The translations under genes were made by a program, and so were the position numbers. From Carpediemonas membranifera (taxonomy: Eukaryota; Fornicata), in NCBI GenBank assembly GCA_019828565.1, contig JAHDYR010000067.1:682001-746000 (forward strand): a stretch of DNA of 64,000 nt. The letters run 5' to 3'. Below are positions 39,165-50,580 of this stretch, one piece after another. Position 1 is the first letter of the stretch; each line of letters begins with the position of its first letter. Below the pieces are notes generated by a model that saw nothing but the letters and a program-made list of their open reading frames with translations, was not told the origin of the DNA and did not search any database.

Positions 39165-39497
39165 CCACCCCCTCCATTAAACATCCGCGTTCGAGGGGAA
39201 CGGCCGAGGCGAGACGGACTCGCCGGCCTGGATTCATCATTAATTCTTAACTCTGGTCGAGGCGAGATAGACTCGCCGGCCCAAAGCTTTAGTCCCACAG
39301 GGACGTCTTGCGGGATTGTCCCATTTTGGTTGGATTTAAGAGGAGGGCTCTCTGTTATAGAGCCACACTTTGTGGATGGCACCCTCGGGTAGTACCCCAG
39401 CTCATTGTCGCAAGGGCGACGGGACGTGGGCGAGGCCGGCAATCGCCGGATGCCCGCGTCATTGGTCAAGATTGGTCGGCGCAGTTTATGCGGCCAG
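39165..39497. other. Inter-element region with paired small hairpins
   Basis: No gene. Two near-identical words, at about 39206-39232 and 39256-39282, each hold GGCGAG...CTCGCC, a 6-bp stem with a 5-base loop. They could be part of DIRS terminal repeats, which are inverted and contain short complementary segments. Their placement between elements 2 and 3 fits this. Confidence 0.4.
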
Positions 39498-40079
39498 ATG
39501 ACGAACGATTCGCAGCCGGTGGCTGCGACGGCCGAGGAAGTGGCAGAACTGCGTACCACGGTGCAGGAGATGCAGAAAGCTCAGGAGAGATCCACCAAGA
39601 TCCTCGAGAGGATGGCCGCCGCAAGCGCCGAATCTGAAGCGGATTTCCACGAGGAACTGGCGTTTGAAGAAGATGAACAAGACCCCATCATGTCTTCCCT
39701 TTCATACATTGAGGCCATGACCGAGCTGCCGAAGAAGCGCCCTCTTCTGGAGGAGGCGAAGTTCCTTCGGAAGGTTCAAACGATCCTCACCTCTTCTACA
39801 GACACGAAACTCCTCAAGCGTCTTTCCCCCCTCCTCTCCGCCCGGCGTAGAGCTCTGATGATGAAGGATGAAGATTACAACGACGTCACAGTCACCTACT
39901 TTCAGAACCAGGTATGGAAGGCCATCGCGGACAAAAGAACCCTCGACGAGTCCCAGATCGAGTCCTTCGAGCTCAAGTCTAAGATTCACGGAGCCAAGCG
40001 AAAGGGCGACAAGTTTCAGCCTCCGGGAGGCGGGGGCCGAGGCGGCAGCTCTCGCGGTCGCAACCGGCAGTCAAACTAA
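39498..40079 (+). CDS. DIRS-like element 3: Gag-like protein
   Basis: A 193-aa protein from the ATG at 39498 (MTNDSQPVAATAEEV); the frame opens earlier at 39405. N-terminal coiled coil, acidic segment, conserved SYIEAMTELPKKRPL, then a basic Gly/Arg-rich C-terminus (GGGGRGGSSRGRNRQSN) that probably binds nucleic acid. It aligns with the broken Gag of element 1. Confidence 0.7.
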   Translation: MTNDSQPVAATAEEVAELRTTVQEMQKAQERSTKILERMAAASAESEADFHEELAFEEDEQDPIMSSLSYIEAMTELPKKRPLLEEAKFLRKVQTILTSSTDTKLLKRLSPLLSARRRALMMKDEDYNDVTVTYFQNQVWKAIADKRTLDESQIESFELKSKIHGAKRKGDKFQPPGGGGRGGSSRGRNRQSN

Positions 40080-40114
40080 CCGAGAACCACCTCTTCCCAT
40101 CGATAACTGGCGAC

Positions 40115-42015
40115 GTGTGGCGACTCTGGGAGCGCTTCGGCGCCTCAGAGCACGTCGTCAGCCTACTCAGAGACGGCGTTCCAATATCACTGACCGCGCC
40201 TCCGTCGGCGGCCGCACCACAGACGCGACTGGACCCACGTGTTCGGGCCAAGCTCCAACAGCTGTTGAACGAGGGCATTCTCCGCAGAACGACCCTGCAG
40301 TCCCTCCGCCATTCGGCCCCGATCTTCCCTGTTTCGAAAGGCTCGGACGACATCCGAGTAATACACGACCTCCGAGAACTCAACACCGTGACGGAGGAGA
40401 CCCGAGTCTTCCGCCTCTTCGGCATCAAACGTGCTTTGGCGACGCTCACGGCCGGGGACTGGATGACGAAGATCGACCTCCGCTCGGGGTACTCTCAAGT
40501 CCCAGTCAGGGAGCAGGACAGGACACTTCTGGGCGTGGTCACTCCGGAGGGCGAGGCATTCTGCTACACTGGACTCCCCTTCGGTTGGACCGCGGCTCCG
40601 TTCTACTTTCAGACAATAACCATCCAGGCCGCAAAGATCATCACCAGGCGCCTCCAGATCCACGTTTGCGTGTATCTAGACGACTTCCTCCTATCGTCTG
40701 CGCGCAAGGAGCACCTGGCATGGGCAACACACGAGGCCCTCGAGCTCATGCGCTCCCTCGGCCTCATTCCAGGGCTGGACAAGTGTATTTTTCAGCCTAC
40801 ACGCTGCTTGGAGTACCTCGGCCTCCTCATCAATACGGAGAACACTTCAGTGCGCCTTTCCAGCGACAAGGCGCGCAAGTATCAGCAGACGTTGATATCC
40901 GCGTTGGAGAGCGACTCCATCAGCGCCGTCGACTACTCCAAGATCCTAGGGCGTCTCTCCTTCTTCGCTTCCGCAGCGCATGCAGCACAGCTCAAGCTGC
41001 GGCCGTTGCAAGCAAGACAGCCGAGAGGCAGAGTACCTTTGGATGCAGCCCTCAAGCAAGAGCTCGCCCAGTGGGTCTCACTGCTGCAGCAGCGCCCAGC
41101 CAAGTCATTTATCGAGCTCAGGGCCCTCTGGGACATGACAGGCTCCCTGGAGATGACAGTGGCGTCCGACGCATCCAGCTTCGGCTGGGGGCCAGAGTAT
41201 ACCTCGGAGAGAACAACAGATCGGCGCATGGGCACTTCCCCCGCACATAGTGAACGCCCACATCTGCACAAAGGAGCTTTTCGCAGTCGTTCGGGGCGTC
41301 GAACTCATCTCTCCACAGCCGCAGGTGCGCACCCTGACAGTTTTTCTGCGACAACTCGGCCGTAGTCTCGTGGGTCAACAAGGGCGGATCGACAAGAGCA
41401 GACCAGACAGTCATGAGCCTACTCCACGAGCTGCAACAACACCTCGACAGCAGAAACCTCGTGGCTCGATGTCTTCACATCGCAGGACACCTCAACGTGG
41501 AGCCGGACAGGCTGAGCCGGTTCATGAAGCTCGAGTGGTCGACCCCGCGTTCAGTCCTCGAGCGAATCCAGCGCAACTGGGGACCAGTGCAGGTCGACGC
41601 GACCGCCGCTCCCACTCGCCGCCTGGCCCTCCCAGGATTCGCTCAGCACGGATGGACTCTCGCAGAACACGGCCTGTCTCGGGACTGGACGGGGATGAGA
41701 GTCTTCGCAGCTCCTCCAGTAGCGATGATTCCAGCGACATATCTGCATATTCGGACGATTCGGTCGCCGACCCAGACTGGATCCCCTCAGACGTGGAGGT
41801 CAGCTGCGATAATAGTGACTCCGGACATCCCGTCACCAGAACTCCGCCGCTTGCTAGCCCTCTCATCAGTTCCCAAGATGTACTTCAGAGTGAACCAAGA
41901 TCTTCTGTCGGACTCCGAGCTGTCGCGGCTGGCCGAGAGGGGCAGGATAAGGCTCATCGCGATGATCATCAGGACTTCGAGTTCCTCCTCCACCACGACA
42001 GGCTCTCACATCTGA
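40115..42015 (+). pseudogene. DIRS-like element 3: reverse transcriptase / RNase H (frameshifted)
   Basis: RT is complete in frame 40115-41190 (KIDLRSGYSQ, LPFGWTAAPFYFQ, VCVYLDDFLLS). RNase H starts ASDASSFGWG, but the frame changes near 41192 and again near 41250 and 41345, and resumes at 41413 with CLHIAGHLNVEPDRLSR. At least three shifts make it inactive. It is clearly related to element 1, at a distance. Confidence 0.85.
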
Positions 42016-42081
42016 GCCTAGAGGCGTCACGCAGGGCAGTCGCGGGCTACCTCGTCAAGTTCAACGCGTCGAGAGACACCA
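41800..42081 (+). pseudogene. DIRS-like element 3: start of tyrosine recombinase, cut by element B
   Basis: In the overlapping frame, QDFEFLLHHDRLSHLSLEASRRAVAGYL matches the N-terminal region of the element 1 recombinase (DDFEALVRHDRQAH...). The frame breaks off at 42081, where the element B TIR begins. The missing catalytic part should lie beyond the far end of element B, which the gap hides. Confidence 0.75.
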
Positions 42082-42155
42082 CATACTGTGAAAGTCGGCA
42101 GATAATCTACGATTTTTTCTAGATAATCTAGGGCCTAAAAACCCTAGATTATCTA
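42082..42155 (+). repeat. Left terminal inverted repeat of element B (74 bp)
   Basis: Identical to the right TIR of A read from its outside end, including C at position 18. The flanking bases are CA (42080-42081); the matching duplication cannot be checked because the other end is missing. Confidence 0.92.
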
Positions 42156-42345
42156 TTTCTTCCGGACCGAAAATGAAGTATTCATTGAATTTAAACAATT
42201 TACGGGAAAATGAATACCTTCATTGCATACTAAAGCGCGTATGCAGAGAGCCTGCAAGAGGTCCAGTGCGGTCTAACCACTGATTTCGACTTCTTTGCGA
42301 CGCAGGTTAAGGCAAAAGGATGAAACGAGCAATATCTCAAAATTG

Positions 42346-42435
42346 ACACGTTGGAATCGGTACGAGAGTGATTTTGCAGACTGCTGACGGGATGTACATA
42401 TGCGCAAAATCACTCTGGTACCGATTCCAACGTGT
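42346..42435. repeat. Subterminal hairpin in element B
   Basis: Mirror image of the hairpin at 33607-33696 of element A: two 32-bp arms with one mismatch and a 26-nt loop. Confidence 0.85.
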
Positions 42436-42822
42436 AGATTTCGAGATATGGTCGTTTTTTCGTTTTTCGACTTGATCAGAGTCAAATTCGCGAAAGAGAA
42501 GGCGAATATCTCTGTGAATATTGCAGACCACGAATCCAGACTGGGGGACACGTAGAATGTCAGGGGGAAGAATATGATGGTGTTGGTGACATCGCGTAAG
42601 GACGACCGGTCTTGCGCGGTCAACGCTGACAAAACTTGACGATTCAGAGAAATAAATGGCGCCACCGTATTCAGCACAAGACAGTGAACTCAGCTATATG
42701 GTTTTTTCTCAGTATATTTACCCAGCGGCTGATCCCACAGTTTAAGGACGGGTATTAGCCTGCACTTTGCACGAAAAAATTCTGCCTGAACACGACCAAT
42801 TGTCCAAAACACAGCATTTAGC

Positions 42823-43029
42823 ATGCAACATGAGCTGGAAGTAGCTGCAACATCTATTCTAGACCATTCAACAACGATTACGCAGGAAATTGACGCAATA
42901 GAGGCCATTCAGTCCCATTACTTCATAGATTCACGCTTGAACGATATTACGAGCAGTATCAGGCGAGAAACAAGTAAGCTGAACGCGATTGGTGACTCCT
43001 TTCTCGCTGAGACATTTGCAGCATACTGA
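42823..43029 (+). CDS. Small helical protein frame near left end of element B
   Basis: 68 codons starting MQHELEVAATSIL, matching the C-terminal 68 residues of the frame in A at 33275-33012. One base fewer in a T run closes the longer version. This suggests that the internal Met is the real start, or that the frame is not coding. Confidence 0.35.
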   Translation: MQHELEVAATSILDHSTTITQEIDAIEAIQSHYFIDSRLNDITSSIRRETSKLNAIGDSFLAETFAAY

Positions 43030-43227
43030 CAGCCACGACACGCCATTAAGCTTATGTCAGGAGCGCCATCGCCAAACACGTAAATAGACCTGTACGACAA
43101 CCAGAGACGGACGTGAGTCAGAACGGTGTGCTACCGGAATACGCAGGGTGTTTTATGCCCTGTTGATTCCAGGAGCACGCTGCTCTGGGCCACGTGAGAT
43201 TGACCGCGAGACTAAATCCGATCTTTA

Positions 43228-45843
43228 CTATCTCTTGCATATGCAAACATCAAGAGTGTGTCCCTGCTCGTGAATGGGAACATCCAGCCAGTCTGAGTCA
43301 AAGCTACAGTCTGCTTTCGACAAGACAGTGCGCCATAGGCCGTTGACTTCCTTCGTAAACACCATGTGCAGCTTTTGGCACTCAGTCGCTGTCAGCGTCT
43401 TAGAATGCACACTCCGGATACGAAGCCACCAATTGGCATCCTTACAACACTTATGAATGCGCATATGTTTCAGGGGTGACTGGGGTGGGACATCTGTTTC
43501 GCGTCTTCCGTAGGAAATCACTCCACGAAGGCATCTGAACAGCAACTCAACCTGCTCCTTCAGAATAGTGCTCTCAAGAACCGTCTGGTTCTGACGCAAT
43601 CGCACTCGACTCTCCTGATTCCCAATGAAATCACGTTCAAAGCACTCTTCGATGACTCGACCAAAGGAGGCCCGAGTCTTCGCTTGTATCTCCGGCAGCG
43701 CGGCAATACGCGCCAATCCGTGAAGTGTATCAACACACGGCGCCGTATCGGGAGTCGCAGATGGTTGACGGATCGGAATGTCTGGGGCAACCGTGTTAGA
43801 TGTGCTAAGACACATGGTCACAGAGAAGAGGTGCACGAGAAGTGCTGTCAAGCGATGCCACACGACCATGTTCTCAGTTACATCCTCGTGGGAATAGTAG
43901 TGCTCCTGGAGATATGCAGCGAGTATGAATAATGACTGCACGGGTGGCGGGAACGCACGATGCAGCTTAAGTCCAATCGATGCTATCATCTTTCTCCCCT
44001 TGACTTGCTCGTTGCAGCCCGTCGTACGGCTGGGTGGCTCAAACGACGCCAGATTCGCTAGCATCGCGTTCCTTGCCTTCACCTTCTTAATTTGACGAGG
44101 GTCGCTCTCTGGGTCAATTGGCTCTGGCTTGAACATGCGGCACATGGCATGAATCAACGACACAAAGTCATGACTGACATGCATGATTGGAGGGAATAAG
44201 AAGACGCAGTCTCTGGGCAGCGACGCAGTCGACGTCTCAAACAAAGTGGGAGCGATGCACTTCTTCTGATGGTTATAGAAGGATCCCCATTTGGCCTCTC
44301 TGTCCATAATAGTGTCGAACTGTGACTTATGCTTCGCCAGCAGGATATCTGCCAAGGTGCAGCGCGGGGTGCGACCAAAGGGACTCCAGCCCTTGTTCTT
44401 CGAATGAACGGGACTGAATGGCGAGGGGTAATTGCCTCCAATGAGTGCCCCGCAAACCTTGGACATGGCTGGATGGTCAGCGATAATAAAGACACGCGTT
44501 ACTCGGCAGAGGAGACCCGTGTTCCTGACTTCCAGCACCTCGCGGTGTGTGCTCTCGATGGACTGTTCAATGAAGGCAAAATGCTCAGTGATGAGACTTT
44601 CTGGGCCGTTGTATTCAAGAATCCGGAAAGGAGGAGTCGCACCAGACGGAAAGACTTTGTGGGAGTCGTCGAGGAAACGAATCTTAACAGCGGTTGTCAG
44701 CCCTCTCCACGCATCGACCCACACCTCTAACACGAGTGGGATCGTCCCCGTCTCAGCGGAATGACTCTGTCGTCTTAATGTCCGAGCTGCACTCTTGCGC
44801 CCGGATCGTGACGTCTCCAGCGATACGGGGAATGCAACCGCTTGGCGATAATACTCCATGATATCAAATGATGCATGATATACATGGGTATATCTTGCAC
44901 TCGTCTGCATCCGAGGGGTGAGGCCTTGCTCTTTCATGATGCTATAGTGAGTCTCACGGTCCTGCTCTGAGTCATAGAAGACGACGATCTTTCCTGCAAC
45001 GTGCTCTGCATGGGCCGAGTCGCCCTGAATAGATGATCGTACAACATCAAGAGGAGCTTCGACATGGGTGATGAGGTCGAGCTCATATTCCTGATTGGCC
45101 TGATCAGACCTTCTCGCCGTTACCCTGTGCTGAATGTTGGCGGGAACGTGACTGCGGATAAATCTCCTCCAAGCGGTGTCAGATTGGAGAAGTGATTCTA
45201 TCTCCTCCATATTCTGGATATTACACGCGAGAGACTTGATCTTCGAGGTAACAGGAGATATCCGCACAATATCAAGGTTAAGCCTACCTGCAAGAGAGTT
45301 CATTATGCGGATCTCGTCGTTAACGGCATTGTATCCGTTTGTGATGGACTTGAGCTGGTTCGTTAGTTGAATCAGGCGCTCCGTGTCGGCCAGACGCTTC
45401 CGTAGACACTCATTCTCGGCTGCGAGAGTGTCAACTGCGGATGTATGCTTCACGTAGGCTCTTGGGTAAGTCGTGTGATTCCTCTTCTCCGCAGCGATAG
45501 ATGTGGCAGTCGGAGAGGGGTACAGCTGCTTTGAAACATCCTGGCGACATATATATCCTGCACTGAGCAACTCTTGAACAACCTGGACGAACTCACGGCG
45601 TTGGGGAGCTTTGGAAACACGAAACCGATGTGTGCTGACGTTATCTGAGTCAATGGAAAGGTACACGCTGCATAGAATGGTGTTGATGCCAGTATCCTCT
45701 TGAGGAGCATAAATAGTGCCGTGTAATAGCGTCCACTTCGGTATTAGCATCCTCTTTGAAAGGTTAAGGATTAGCTCAGAAGACAATTGCCCAGCCTCAT
45801 GTTTAACTCGTCTCTGTCGACGTCTGATGCGAACCTGAGTCAC
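43228..45843 (-). CDS. 871-aa transposase-like protein, putative DDE/RNase H fold (copy B)
   Basis: Intact and the same length as copy A, with the putative triad (Asp377, Asp456, Glu612) conserved. Differences seen are Lys for Glu in the segment QIKKVKARN and His for Leu in PLKHMRIHK. Two intact copies with only a few substitutions imply recent movement. Divergent from the cysteine-rich gene. Confidence 0.55.
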   Translation of the reverse strand: MTQVRIRRRQRRVKHEAGQLSSELILNLSKRMLIPKWTLLHGTIYAPQEDTGINTILCSVYLSIDSDNVSTHRFRVSKAPQRREFVQVVQELLSAGYICRQDVSKQLYPSPTATSIAAEKRNHTTYPRAYVKHTSAVDTLAAENECLRKRLADTERLIQLTNQLKSITNGYNAVNDEIRIMNSLAGRLNLDIVRISPVTSKIKSLACNIQNMEEIESLLQSDTAWRRFIRSHVPANIQHRVTARRSDQANQEYELDLITHVEAPLDVVRSSIQGDSAHAEHVAGKIVVFYDSEQDRETHYSIMKEQGLTPRMQTSARYTHVYHASFDIMEYYRQAVAFPVSLETSRSGRKSAARTLRRQSHSAETGTIPLVLEVWVDAWRGLTTAVKIRFLDDSHKVFPSGATPPFRILEYNGPESLITEHFAFIEQSIESTHREVLEVRNTGLLCRVTRVFIIADHPAMSKVCGALIGGNYPSPFSPVHSKNKGWSPFGRTPRCTLADILLAKHKSQFDTIMDREAKWGSFYNHQKKCIAPTLFETSTASLPRDCVFLFPPIMHVSHDFVSLIHAMCRMFKPEPIDPESDPRQIKKVKARNAMLANLASFEPPSRTTGCNEQVKGRKMIASIGLKLHRAFPPPVQSLFILAAYLQEHYYSHEDVTENMVVWHRLTALLVHLFSVTMCLSTSNTVAPDIPIRQPSATPDTAPCVDTLHGLARIAALPEIQAKTRASFGRVIEECFERDFIGNQESRVRLRQNQTVLESTILKEQVELLFRCLRGVISYGRRETDVPPQSPLKHMRIHKCCKDANWWLRIRSVHSKTLTATECQKLHMVFTKEVNGLWRTVLSKADCSFDSDWLDVPIHEQGHTLDVCICKR

Positions 45844-45927
45844 GATTGGCCGCGGGCTGGTGAGTCTCTATTAATGTTAATGATTGGTTGTAACAATGCC
45901 AATTTTTAGTAGAAAATCTACTCTGGA

Positions 45928-47208
45928 ATGACAGAAACGGAGCTAGAAACGAAGCGCGCGGCCGTAAATGAGAACATGGCGGACGATCATGCAGTTAAGG
46001 CTGTTTCTAAGAGATCGAGACCGATGACGAAGTGGAACACAACCGCTTTGAGTACTTGCCGGTCAATTCTCATGATGGGCATGCTTAAGGCCTTCTTCAC
46101 GTTTGCGTTTGACGTCTTTGACTCAGACCCAACTGGCCTGTCCATCAAAAAGCTCGGAAATGCGTTCAACCACATCATCGTGTCGTTTCTTCAGCCGTGC
46201 TCCGAAACACCGGACTTCCTCGATGAGCTGAAGTTGAAACCTGGCGTCTCGATGGGAAGGGTTGTTGCGAAGAACGTCCGAGATTGGGCTGAGACGATGG
46301 GGGTGACTGTGGCCATATCTGACGGGAAACCCAAGGTTGTCCATGCTCTCTGCAAGAGCCCTCGCCCAGTCCGTTCGGAGCTAACCAGCGCGATCAGATC
46401 CGTCCTGTCGAGACTCAATATTCCTGTGCCAGATAATCTCGACTCCCGAGACTTTAATCTCTGTGTGCCCGATATCAATGACCCGGAGAGATTTGTGGGC
46501 AAGTGCAGAACAGTTGAAATCCCCAACCCTGCCACCCCCGCCCTTACACACGTGAAGCAAGAGCTTTGCGTGAAAAGTGAGCCTTTCCTGCACTCATCGT
46601 CCGGTCCCACTTCGGTTCCCTCTCCAGCTTCCCCTCAAGCGCCTCGCGAGTCGATTGTGCTGCACGATGTTCACCGTGTCGCGATGAGTGTCGATCAGAG
46701 GCTCGCCACCGTGGAGGCACGTCTGGCCAGCCAAGGGGACAACGATGACGATGTGTCTGAGGTCGGTGATGATTCTTTCTCGATTCTCGACATTCAGAAT
46801 AGGCTGCTTTGTTTCTGTTGCGGCCATTGCCACAGTCTGGACTGGATCGACAATCGCGTGACGTCAAAGTTTGTGACTTGCCAGGAATGCAAAGTGAACT
46901 TCCACGACAACTCACGCTGTGTCCCTCCCCGGCCTAAGACTGGAAAGAACAAGAACTGGGCCGAGTCCACTAAGGGTCGCTGGAAATACACGTGTAGCTA
47001 TTGCCTCAATGAGAAGAAGTGTTACGCATGCCGACGCAACGACTCAGCCGTGCACTGTAGGCAGTGCGGGCACTGGTTCTGTAACTCTGCCAACTGCGTA
47101 CAGATGGAGCTGCTGAAGATTGTCATCTGTGGCAAGTCGATTCCCAAGATTCGGCTCTGTCCCGACTGTTACTCGTCGTACGAATTGGTGATCCAGAACA
47201 GTGAGTAA
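45928..47208 (+). CDS. Cysteine-rich PHD/zinc-ribbon-like protein, intact copy B
   Basis: 426 aa. The N-terminal 170 residues are helical (ALSTCRSILMMGMLKAFFTF). The middle is Pro/Ser-rich with a coiled coil (VDQRLATVEARLASQGD). The C-terminal 120 residues hold about 18 Cys and 4 His in CxxC pairs: LCFCCGHCHSLDW, CQECKVNFHDNSRC, CSYCLNEKKCYACRR, CRQCGHWFCNSANC, and CPDCYSSYE. The pattern of paired knuckles with a W between them resembles cross-brace PHD/RING-like or zinc-ribbon modules, for chromatin reading or DNA binding. Start is the first ATG at 45928. Divergent promoter of 84 bp shared with the transposase-like gene. Confidence 0.68.
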   Translation: MTETELETKRAAVNENMADDHAVKAVSKRSRPMTKWNTTALSTCRSILMMGMLKAFFTFAFDVFDSDPTGLSIKKLGNAFNHIIVSFLQPCSETPDFLDELKLKPGVSMGRVVAKNVRDWAETMGVTVAISDGKPKVVHALCKSPRPVRSELTSAIRSVLSRLNIPVPDNLDSRDFNLCVPDINDPERFVGKCRTVEIPNPATPALTHVKQELCVKSEPFLHSSSGPTSVPSPASPQAPRESIVLHDVHRVAMSVDQRLATVEARLASQGDNDDDVSEVGDDSFSILDIQNRLLCFCCGHCHSLDWIDNRVTSKFVTCQECKVNFHDNSRCVPPRPKTGKNKNWAESTKGRWKYTCSYCLNEKKCYACRRNDSAVHCRQCGHWFCNSANCVQMELLKIVICGKSIPKIRLCPDCYSSYELVIQNSE

Positions 47209-47498
47209 ATGAAGACATTGCTTGTTATTGAGTTGACCACTGTGGCAATGTTGATGCCACATGATGACAGATGTGTGTACCCATGCGCCCGGCTGCTCTT
47301 CCCCGCCGTTCTTCCTCACCGTTCTCCAGGCGCTCTTCTCGGGCTCCTGTCCCCATGCCTTCGTTTCCCTGCCGCTCTCCCTGCATCTTGCTCCCCGCCG
47401 TCTCTTTAAACAATCTTCTTGATGTATTGCCTTGATGTAGTTATTGAAGGCTGTTATCGTGATCACAGGCTTGACATGCTTATTAAAGCCTGTTAGTT

Positions 47499-50400
47499 CC
47501 AAATCATCCTTTAGTGACGGGCATTCTCCTCTGCATTGCCGAGAAAAAGAGTTGATGTTGATTAGATGGTGACGAATGCATTACCGGACATTTGACGCGC
47601 ACAACCTGCTTAATACTGCATAAAAGCATCGCTGATCGCTTTCTCTTCTGTTCTTCAACGCCCAAGGAGCGGCTTCCAGGTCGGCAACCGTTGCCGACCT
47701 GGACCCGTGCAGTTTATGCTTTTTCGGCCAACCGACGAAGTCAAGCTTGGCCAAGACACATACTGTGTACAAGGACCCTGGCAGGCTAGTTACGCCGCTC
47801 AGCCTCTGCATCCAGTTGATAATCACTCGCCATTTACTTCTGGTGCTTTTCCTGCTCTCTCTTCTCCATCACGTCGTCATACTCGGCCCTCGTCAGCCTC
47901 ACAGTTGTCATCCCGGCATCACGGATGTGCTCAAAGGCCTCAACGGGCAGCTTCGGCATCCCGTCCTCGCTGTCGCTGCTGCTGCCCAAGTCTGACTCGC
48001 TCTCGTGATAGCGGCGAAGGCGAATGCGTCTGCTGGGCTCCCTGGTCTTCATAGCGTCATAGAGCGGAGCGAGCCCACTTCCATTGGCCCCGCTACGGAC
48101 ACCCTCATCGGTATCTCTCTCAGACATATCACACTCAACCTGTTGTGACTGAAGAAATGACAGGTTGTCGACGAGGCTATCCTCGGCATCGCTGTCTGAA
48201 CTCTCCTCATCCTCCCACTCTCCTTCCAGCATCTCCAACCCGGCCTCATCGTCAAACTCGCCCTCCACTGCGGTCTCCGGCATCTCTGCCTCGCCAGCTG
48301 TCTCGTCAAACAGCGCCTCATCGTCAGACTCACCCTCCCCCGTGTCGACCCCCATCGGGATTACGCTGGTCGTGGAGCTGGACCATCCTCATCCTGAGCT
48401 TTTTGTAAAGCCACCAGGTCGGCAGAGCTTAAGGTAATCCTGGCGCCCTCATCCTGGCGCCTCATCCCTGGCGCCGTCATCCCTGGCGTCCTCTCCCTCA
48501 TAAATCTGAATCATCTTCTTGTCTTGCTCCCGATGTTGTCATTGCTGTTTTCGTGTCCACAAGCATTCCAGTCTCATTATAATGTTTATTCAGTACCAAA
48601 TCATCCTTTAGTGACGGGCATTCTCCTCTGCATTGCCGAGAAAAAGAGTTGATGTTGATTAGATGGTGACGAATGCATTACCGGACATTTGACGCGCACA
48701 ACCTGCTTAATACTGCATAAAAGCATCGCTGATCGCTTTCTCTTCTGTTCTTCAACGCCCAAGGAGCGGCTTCCAGGTCGGCAACCGTTGCCGACCTGGA
48801 CCCGTGCAGTTTATGCTTTTTCGGCCAACCGACGAAGTCAAGCTTGGCCAAGACACATACTGTGTACAAGGACCCTGGCAGGCTAGTTACGCCGCTCAGC
48901 CTCTGCATCCAGTTGATAATCACTCGCCATTTACTTCTGGTGCTTTTCCTGCTCTCTCTTCTCCATCACGTCGTCATACTCGGCCCTCGTCAGCCTCACA
49001 GTTGTCATCCCGGCATCACGGATGTGCTCAAAGGCCTCAACGGGCAGCTTCGGCATCCCGTCCTCGCTGTCGCTGCTGCTGCCCAAGTCTGACTCGCTCT
49101 CGTGATAGCGGCGAAGGCGAATGCGTCTGCTGGGCTCCCTGGTCTTCATAGCGTCATAGAGCGGAGCGAGCCCACTTCCATTGGCCCCGCTACGGACACC
49201 CTCATCGGTATCTCTCTCAGACATATCACACTCAACCTGTTGTGACTGAAGAAATGACAGGTTGTCGACGAGGCTATCCTCGGCATCGCTGTCTGAACTC
49301 TCCTCATCCTCCCACTCTCCTTCCAGCATCTCCAACCCGGCCTCATCGTCAAACTCGCCCTCCACTGCGGTCTCCGGCATCTCTGCCTCGCCAGCTGTCT
49401 CGTCAAACAGCGCCTCATCGTCAGACTCACCCTCCCCCGTGTCGACCCCCATCGGGATTACGCTGGTCGTGGAGCTGGACCATCCTCATCCTGAGCTTTT
49501 TGTAAAGCCACCAGGTCGGCAGAGCTTAAGGTAATCCTGGCGCCCTCATCCTGGCGCCTCATCCCTGGCGCCGTCATCCCTGGCGTCCTCTCCCTCATAA
49601 ATCTGAATCATCTTCTTGTCTTGCTCCCGATGTTGTCATTGCTGTTTTCGTGTCCACAAGCATTCCAGTCTCATTATAATGTTTATTCAGTACCAAATCA
49701 TCCTTTAGTGACGGGCATTCTCCTCTGCATTGCCGAGAAAAAGAGTTGATGTTGATTAGATGGTGACGAATGCATTACCGGACATTTGACGCGCACAACC
49801 TGCTTAATACTGCATAAAAGCATCGCTGATCGCTTTCTCTTCTGTTCTTCAACGCCCAAGGAGCGGCTTCCAGGTCGGCAACCGTTGCCGACCTGGACCC
49901 GTGCAGTTTATGCTTTTTCGGCCAACCGACGAAGTCAAGCTTGGCCAAGACACATACTGTGTACAAGGACCCTGGCAGGCTAGTTACGCCGCTCAGCCTC
50001 TGCATCCAGTTGATAATCACTCGCCATTTACTTCTGGTGCTTTTCCTGCTCTCTCTTCTCCATCACGTCGTCATACTCGGCCCTCGTCAGCCTCACAGTT
50101 GTCATCCCGGCATCACGGATGTGCTCAAAGGCCTCAACGGGCAGCTTCGGCATCCCGTCCTCGCTGTCGCTGCTGCTGCCCAAGTCTGACTCGCTCTCGT
50201 GATAGCGGCGAAGGCGAATGCGTCTGCTGGGCACCCTGGTCTTCATAGCGTCATAGAGCGGAGCGAGCCCACTTCCATTGGCCCCGCTACGGACACCCTC
50301 ATCGGTATCTCTCTCAGACATATCACACTCAACCTGTTGTGACTGAAGAAATGACAGGTTGTCGACGAGGCTATCCTCGGCATCGCTGTCTGAACTCTCC

Positions 50401-50580
50401 TCATCCTCCCACTCTCCTTCCAGCATCTCCAACCCGGCCTCATCGTCAAACTCGCCCTCCACTGCGGTCTCCGGCATCTCTGCCTCGCCAGCTGTCTCGT
50501 CAAACAGCGCCTCATCGTCAGACTCACCCTCCCCCGTGTCGCCCCCCTCGGGCTTACGCTGGTCGTGGAGCTGGACCATC
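47499..50580 (-). repeat. Module array B1: three modules, minus orientation, beside the cysteine-rich gene
   Basis: Palindromes at 47676-47702, 48773-48799 and 49870-49896 (1,097-bp spacing). The third is the 3' end of the 472-aa gene. In element A the equivalent array lies beside SET, not beside the cysteine-rich gene; this is one of the two inversion junctions. Confidence 0.92.

Noticed and set aside
39868-41250. 460-codon frame overlapping DIRS 3 RT
   Set aside because: Mostly an out-of-frame reading of the RT sequence; only its last 20 codons (RVYLGENN) are genuine RNase H after a frameshift.
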